In this document: positions 60,021 through 64,000 of the stretch, in pieces | Position numbering within the stretch: position 1 is the stretch's first letter | How the letters are laid out: every line of letters starts with the position of its first letter | Assembly (NCBI GenBank): GCA_018268595.1 | Contig: JAFDWH010000017.1 | Location: 62,001 to 126,000, forward strand | DNA: 64,000 nt | Direction of reading: 5' to 3' | From: Actinomycetota bacterium | GTDB taxonomy: Bacteria > Actinomycetota > Thermoleophilia > Solirubrobacterales > Solirubrobacteraceae | Translations under genes and position numbers: made by a program | Notes under the pieces: generated by a model | The model's database searches: none | Told to the model about the DNA's origin: nothing | The model's input: the letters and a program-made list of their open reading frames with translations, nothing else

Positions 60021-61019
60021 ATGATTGTTGACGCACATAGCGACCTGCTGATCGAGCTGTGGTTGCGTGAGGACGAACCCAACCCGTTCGCCGGCCACTG
60101 GCTGCAAGCGCTGCGTGCCGGCGAGGTGGACGTGCAGGTGTGCGCCATGGGAGCGGATCCGCTGGCTCGCGGCAGTCTCCTGGAGCAGGTCCTGCACCAA
60201 GCAGCGGCCTTCCACAAGGCGTGCCGCGAGAATGCGGACCAGGTCGTGATGGTCCGCACGGCGGCAGACTTCGACGCCGCGGCGCAGTCGGGGCGGATCG
60301 GGCTCATGCTGGCGCTCGAGGGCGTCGATGCGATCGGGCGCAGCGTCGCACTCGCCGAGCTGCTGGTGGATCTCGGCGTGCGCATGGTCGGTCTCACGTG
60401 GGAGATGCGCAATGCGGCGGCCGACGGAACCGGCGAGCCGACCGGCGGCGGATTGAGCGCCTTCGGACGCCAGCTCACCCGGCGGATGATCGAGCGCGGC
60501 GTGATCATGGACGTCGCACACGCGTCCCGAGGGACCTTCGACGGCGTTCTCGAGCTGGTGGCCGACGGCGGCGGGTCGGTGATCTGCAGCCATACCGGTT
60601 GCGCCGCCTTGCGCGACATCCCGCGCAACCTCACCGACGACCAGCTGCGGGCGCTCGCAGCCGCGGGCGGCATGGTCGGGATCGCAGCCGTCCCTCCGCT
60701 GATCGATCTGCACGACCGTTCGGTGGACCGCATGGTCGACCACGTCGTCCATGCGATGGACGTGGCCGGTGAGCAGCACGTCGGCATCGGCGGCGACTTC
60801 ATGACGCGCCTGCTGCGGACCGGATTGGTGAAGCTGCCGAGGGACATCGCGGATCGCTTCCCGTCCGATCTCGACATCACTGCGCCGTTGGACGGACTCG
60901 AGGGTCCCGAGCACTACGCGCGGCTGGCCGAAGCCCTGCGGCGTCGCTCGTTGAGCGACGCTCAGATCGAGGCCGTCCTGAGCACCAACATGTCCCGATT
61001 TCTCAAGAGAGCACTGTGA
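60021..61019 (+). CDS. M19 membrane dipeptidase (renal dipeptidase family)
   Basis: The 332-residue protein is a zinc dipeptidase of family M19: VDAHSDLL (first metal site) at the N terminus, LALEGVDAIG, MDVAHASRGTF, VICSHTGCAAL and GIGGDFM near the end. Bacterial members hydrolyse dipeptides, often of L-D type, and some beta-lactams. The ATG at 60021 is favoured by an upstream GAGAGAG; a GTG at 60009 is possible. It lies between binding protein and ATPase of system 2 and overlaps the ATPase start. Confidence 0.88.
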   Translation: MIVDAHSDLLIELWLREDEPNPFAGHWLQALRAGEVDVQVCAMGADPLARGSLLEQVLHQAAAFHKACRENADQVVMVRTAADFDAAAQSGRIGLMLALEGVDAIGRSVALAELLVDLGVRMVGLTWEMRNAAADGTGEPTGGGLSAFGRQLTRRMIERGVIMDVAHASRGTFDGVLELVADGGGSVICSHTGCAALRDIPRNLTDDQLRALAAAGGMVGIAAVPPLIDLHDRSVDRMVDHVVHAMDVAGEQHVGIGGDFMTRLLRTGLVKLPRDIADRFPSDLDITAPLDGLEGPEHYARLAEALRRRSLSDAQIEAVLSTNMSRFLKRAL

Positions 61020-62587
61020 TGACGACTGACAACGGCAAGAACGCGACTTTGCTGGAGCAGGCGCGCGGAGCGTCGCAAACCGGCGCGACGGTCGTCGTGG
61101 AGCACGTCGACAAGCGCTTCGGCGTGGTGCGGGCCCTGCAGGACGTATCGGTCACGATCAGAGCGGGGACGATCCACGCGCTCGTCGGCGAGAACGGCGC
61201 GGGCAAGTCGACGCTTGGCAAGGTCATGGCCGGCGTCCATGCACCCGACAGCGGCCAGCTCATCGTCGACGGGCGGCCCCGGAGATACCGGTCGCCGCGC
61301 GATTCGCTCGCCGACGGGGTGACGATCGTCGCCCAGGAGGTGATCCTGGTCCCGCTGCGCTCGGTGGAGGAGAACGTCTTCCTCGGGCATCCGCCGGCGA
61401 GGCTCGGCCAGATCGACCGGCGCCGCCTGCGAGAGCAGTACGAGGAGCTCGTCGAGCGGGCGGGCTTCGCGCTGCCCCCGGACGCGCTGGTGGCCGAGCT
61501 GCGGCTCGCCGACCAGCAGAAGGTCGAGATCCTGCGTGGGCTGGCACGGGGCGCCCGGCTCATCGTGATGGACGAGCCGACCGCCGCGCTGACGCGCGAT
61601 GAAGCCGAGCAGCTCTTCGGGATCACGCGAGCCCTCCGCGAGCGCGGCACCACGATCGTCTACGTCTCGCACTTCCTCAAAGAGGTGCTGGAGCTGGCGG
61701 ACACGATCACGGTGCTGCGTGACGGCCGCGTGATCGACACCGCACCCGCCGGCGAGGAGACCGAGAGCGGCCTGGTCAGCAAGATGATCGGGCGCTCGCT
61801 GGACCGAGCCTTCCCGCCGCGCCGCCCGGTGCCCGCCGACGCCCCCGAGGTGCTGCGCGTGAGGGGGGTCAGCGCCGGCGGTGCGATTCACGACGTCTCG
61901 TTCGAGGTGCGCGCCGGCGAGGTGCTCGGCTTCGCGGGCCTCGTCGGGAGCGGGCGCTCCGAGCTCGCACACGCGGTCATCGGCGCGATGCGGCGCACCG
62001 CCGGCACGATCGAGCTGGACGGGCAAGTCGTCACGCCTCGCTCTCCGGCGGACGCGAAGCGATTGGGCATCGCGCTCCTGCCGGAGTCGCGCAAGACCCA
62101 GGGTCTCGTGCTCGGACGCTCGATCACGGAGAACGTGACGTTGCCGCACCTGGCCGACTTCTCGACGTGGGGTGCCATCAGCCCTCGCCGCGAGCGGCGT
62201 GCGGTCGAGGAGATCGCCGCCAGATTGGACGTGCGAACGCGCAGTATCGGGGCCCCCGTCCGCGACCTCTCGGGCGGCAACCAGCAGAAGGTGCTGTTTG
62301 CCAAGTGGCTGCTGCGGCCGCCGCGCGTGCTCATCGCCGACGAGCCGACGCGCGGCGTGGACGTCGGTGCCAAGCGAGCAATCTACGACCTCATCGTCGC
62401 GCTAGCGGCAGAAGGGATGGCGATCGTGTTGATCTCATCGGAGCTGGAAGAAGTGCTCTCGTTGTCCCACCGCGTCTGCGTCATGCGCGCCGGTCGTCTC
62501 GACGCCACGCTGAGCGGTGACGAGATCGACGAAGAGCGTGTCGTGGCGGCCGCGTTCGGGTCCGAGCCCGCGGGGGCGCAGGCATGA
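61019..62587 (+). CDS. ABC importer ATPase, RbsA-type (system 2)
   Basis: The 522-residue protein has two nucleotide-binding domains like the copy at 49315-50880. Walker A GENGAGKS, the signature LRLADQQKVEIL, Walker B RLIVMDEPT, then a degenerate Walker A (GLVGSGRSE), LSGGNQQKV and VLIADEPTRGVD are all present. Its ATG overlaps the M19 stop. By eye it shares about three quarters of its residues with the system 1 ATPase, which points to duplication of an importer module. Confidence 0.95.
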   Translation: MTTDNGKNATLLEQARGASQTGATVVVEHVDKRFGVVRALQDVSVTIRAGTIHALVGENGAGKSTLGKVMAGVHAPDSGQLIVDGRPRRYRSPRDSLADGVTIVAQEVILVPLRSVEENVFLGHPPARLGQIDRRRLREQYEELVERAGFALPPDALVAELRLADQQKVEILRGLARGARLIVMDEPTAALTRDEAEQLFGITRALRERGTTIVYVSHFLKEVLELADTITVLRDGRVIDTAPAGEETESGLVSKMIGRSLDRAFPPRRPVPADAPEVLRVRGVSAGGAIHDVSFEVRAGEVLGFAGLVGSGRSELAHAVIGAMRRTAGTIELDGQVVTPRSPADAKRLGIALLPESRKTQGLVLGRSITENVTLPHLADFSTWGAISPRRERRAVEEIAARLDVRTRSIGAPVRDLSGGNQQKVLFAKWLLRPPRVLIADEPTRGVDVGAKRAIYDLIVALAAEGMAIVLISSELEEVLSLSHRVCVMRAGRLDATLSGDEIDEERVVAAAFGSEPAGAQA

Positions 62588-63576
62588 GCACCGTCGACGC
62601 AGCGGTGGACGTCGCGGCCGAGGCCACGCCCGCGCAGTCGCGGATGCGGCTGGCCGCGGTGCGCGACTACGGCATCGTGGTGAGCTTCGTCATCCTGTTC
62701 GTCGTCCTGTGCTTCGCCAGCGACGCGTTCCTGTCGAAGACGAACCTCCTGAACATCCTGTCGCAGTGGTCGCCGACGCTGATCATGGCCGCTGCAGCCA
62801 CGATCGTCTTCGCGTCGGGTGGGTTCGATCTCTCGATCGGGTCCATCTTCGGACTTGCCGGCGTCGTGGTGGCGTTGCTGGTCGACGACGTCGGAATCCC
62901 GCTGGCGGTCGCCGCCGGCATCGGTGCGGGCGCCGCGTGCGGCCTGTTCAACGGGCTGCTGATGACCGTCGGACGGATCAATCCGTTCATCGCCACGCTG
63001 GCCACGATGATGATGATCCTCGGCGTGGCCTATCTCCTGAGCGACGGCAACCTGATCGCAGTGACGTCGACCGGGTTCAGCGACATCGGCAACGGCGAGC
63101 TCCTCGGCGTCACCTACACGGTCTGGATCGCCGCCGTCTTCATCATCGCGTGCAGCCTCCTGCTGTCACGCACGGTCTTCGGGCGCTTCGTTTACGCGGT
63201 GGGCGGCAATCCCGAAGCGGCGTGGCTCTCCGGGATCGGGGTCAACCGCGTGCGCATGGTCGCGTTCATCCTCAGCGGGGTCTCAGCGGCGCTCGCCGGG
63301 ATCATCGTCGCATCGCGCATCTCGACGGGACAGGCGGACGCCGGCGGCCTCAACCTCGCGCTCGACGCTCTCACGGGCGTCATCCTCGGAGGCGCCAGCC
63401 TGGCCGGTGGCGAAGGCACGATCTGGCGCACGGTCGTCGGCGTGCTGCTGCTCGCCCTGATCGGGAACGGCTTCAACCTCATCGGCGTCGACGCGACCTA
63501 TCAGCGCATCGTGCAGGGCGGGATCATCCTCGCCGCGGTCGGCCTCGATGCCTGGGTGCGGACCAGCCCGCGCTAG
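62584..63576 (+). CDS. ABC importer permease, RbsC-type (system 2)
   Basis: The 330-residue membrane protein has GGFDLSIGSIFGLAGV, NGLLMTVGRINPFIATLATMMM and YAVGGNPEAAWLSGIGVNRV, nearly identical to the system 1 permease. It forms the channel with the ATPase, which overlaps it by four bases. A long hairpin ends the operon just after its stop. Confidence 0.95.
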   Translation: MSTVDAAVDVAAEATPAQSRMRLAAVRDYGIVVSFVILFVVLCFASDAFLSKTNLLNILSQWSPTLIMAAAATIVFASGGFDLSIGSIFGLAGVVVALLVDDVGIPLAVAAGIGAGAACGLFNGLLMTVGRINPFIATLATMMMILGVAYLLSDGNLIAVTSTGFSDIGNGELLGVTYTVWIAAVFIIACSLLLSRTVFGRFVYAVGGNPEAAWLSGIGVNRVRMVAFILSGVSAALAGIIVASRISTGQADAGGLNLALDALTGVILGGASLAGGEGTIWRTVVGVLLLALIGNGFNLIGVDATYQRIVQGGIILAAVGLDAWVRTSPR

Positions 63577-63588
63577 CCAGGCCGTGCG

Positions 63589-63627
63589 GGATCGCCACCG
63601 GGGCACGACCTGCGCCGGTGGCGATCC
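63589..63627 (+). terminator. 13-bp terminator hairpin after ABC system 2
   Basis: A perfect 13-bp stem pairs 63589-63601 (GGATCGCCACCGG) with 63615-63627 around a 13-base loop. It lies 12 bases after the permease stop and separates this operon from the next one, which has its own operator. Confidence 0.75.
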
Positions 63628-63638
63628 GACCCGACGTC

Positions 63639-63669
63639 CAGTATACTGTGGATATAGGACAAAATACTT
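63639..63669. promoter_or_regulatory. Operator pair before the last gene
   Basis: CAGTATACTG (63639-63648, perfect) and CAAAATACTT (63660-63669, 7 of 10 positions) are 21 bases apart. The second ends 25 bases before the ATG at 63695, so a bound repressor would cover the promoter or transcript start. Confidence 0.7.
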
Positions 63670-63694
63670 GTTGATCTCGTGGTGAGGAGTTCGC

Positions 63695-64000
63695 ATGAGC
63701 CTGCAGGTGGAATCGTCCAGTGCGGCGACCCAGGGCCTCGACAGAGCGCAACTGGGACACATCAGGCGCATCGAGGCGCTGTCGAAGCAGTTGCGCAACG
63801 ACTGGTCTGGGATGGAGTCCCGTGTGACGGCGCAGGACGACTTCGGCGCGTTTCGGTTCCAGCTGGCGTTTGGTGCATGGGCGCTCGCGCTTGCCCATCG
63901 TCATCGGCTCCCGAACGCTCCGGCTGTGTTCAAGCCGACGTTCGAGCGGCTCATCGAGAAGATGCTCCTGCCCGAGGTCTGGCTGTATTGGCGCGACGTC
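63695..64000 (+). CDS. LinD-like family protein, N-terminal part
   Basis: The frame is open to the window end (102 residues seen) and starts after GGTGAGGAG. The segment FGAFRFQLAFGAWALALAHR, then FERLIEKMLLPEVWLYWRD, resembles the N-terminal barrel helices of linalool dehydratase/isomerase homologues and matches the same region of the protein at 38070-39728 (ISWASWSLALMAE, LEYW). The catalytic cysteines would lie beyond the edge, so the call is tentative. It has its own operator pair. Confidence 0.6.
   Translation, partial: MSLQVESSSAATQGLDRAQLGHIRRIEALSKQLRNDWSGMESRVTAQDDFGAFRFQLAFGAWALALAHRHRLPNAPAVFKPTFERLIEKMLLPEVWLYWRDV

Noticed and set aside
1-64000. CRISPR array or rRNA genes
   Set aside because: No regularly spaced repeats and no rRNA-like conserved stretches were seen anywhere in the window.

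Overview
The window is very GC-rich, densely packed bacterial chromosomal DNA with many GTG starts and short ATGA/GTGA overlaps. The gene set points to a high-GC actinobacterium, most likely of the Thermoleophilia/Solirubrobacterales (Conexibacter-like): an F420-type nitroreductase, a NarL-type two-component pair, PucR and XRE-cupin regulators, a TreT-like enzyme and a heliorhodopsin. The taxonomic call is inference from gene content and composition. No rRNA, CRISPR array or intact mobile element was seen.

Region 1 (1-23.4 kb) is mostly housekeeping and stress genes. It holds a DHA2-type efflux pump (partial) coupled to a luciferase-like oxidoreductase, small redox enzymes, a TreT-like glycosyltransferase, a GGDEF/HD-GYP c-di-GMP enzyme, an NlpC/P60 hydrolase, a P450, an HtrA protease and a lone GroES-like protein. 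A TauE transporter, a cysteine-less IscA-like protein, divergent glpK/glpD, DoxX, a secreted beta-propeller protein, a PII-AmtB nitrogen operon and a DUF5996 protein follow. Region 2 (23.4-25.9 kb) starts with tRNA-Leu(CAG) and tRNA-Glu(CTC). A compositionally distinct stretch follows with a HEPN-domain protein, an hsp20 5' fragment and an IS3-type transposase remnant. Region 3 (25.9-30.9 kb) has an acyltransferase, NAD(P)-binding proteins, a SRPBCC/thioredoxin-like fusion and a heliorhodopsin divergent from an SDR.

Region 4 (31.1-45.4 kb) looks like a catabolic cluster: enoyl-CoA hydratase, thiolase, alpha/beta hydrolase, ThDP lyase, PaaK-like CoA ligase, cupin, a linalool dehydratase/isomerase (LinD)-like protein, an NTF2-like protein, an acyl-CoA-dehydrogenase-fold flavoprotein and an aminotransferase. 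A PucR regulator and a two-component pair close it. Region 5 (45.5-64 kb) has hydantoinase A/B, two closely related Rbs-type ABC importers, two unrelated dipeptidases (M20, M19), RidA, a class V aminotransferase-fold protein, a flavin reductase, an XRE-cupin regulator, a FAD amine/amino-acid oxidase and, cut by the window end, a second LinD-like gene.

A recurrent 10-bp palindrome (CAGWATWCTG), usually in pairs exactly 21 bp apart, precedes ridA, the FAD oxidase, the second ABC operon and the last LinD-like gene, and occurs once before the XRE-cupin gene. It is the best candidate operator of that regulator and ties region 5 into one regulon. My working hypothesis is an inducible uptake and degradation system for a cyclic, amide-containing or terpenoid-like compound: import, ring opening by hydantoinase/oxoprolinase, dipeptidase cleavage, oxidative deamination with RidA clearing imines, and LinD-type dehydration/hydration feeding CoA-thioester catabolism. 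The substrate is not identifiable from sequence.
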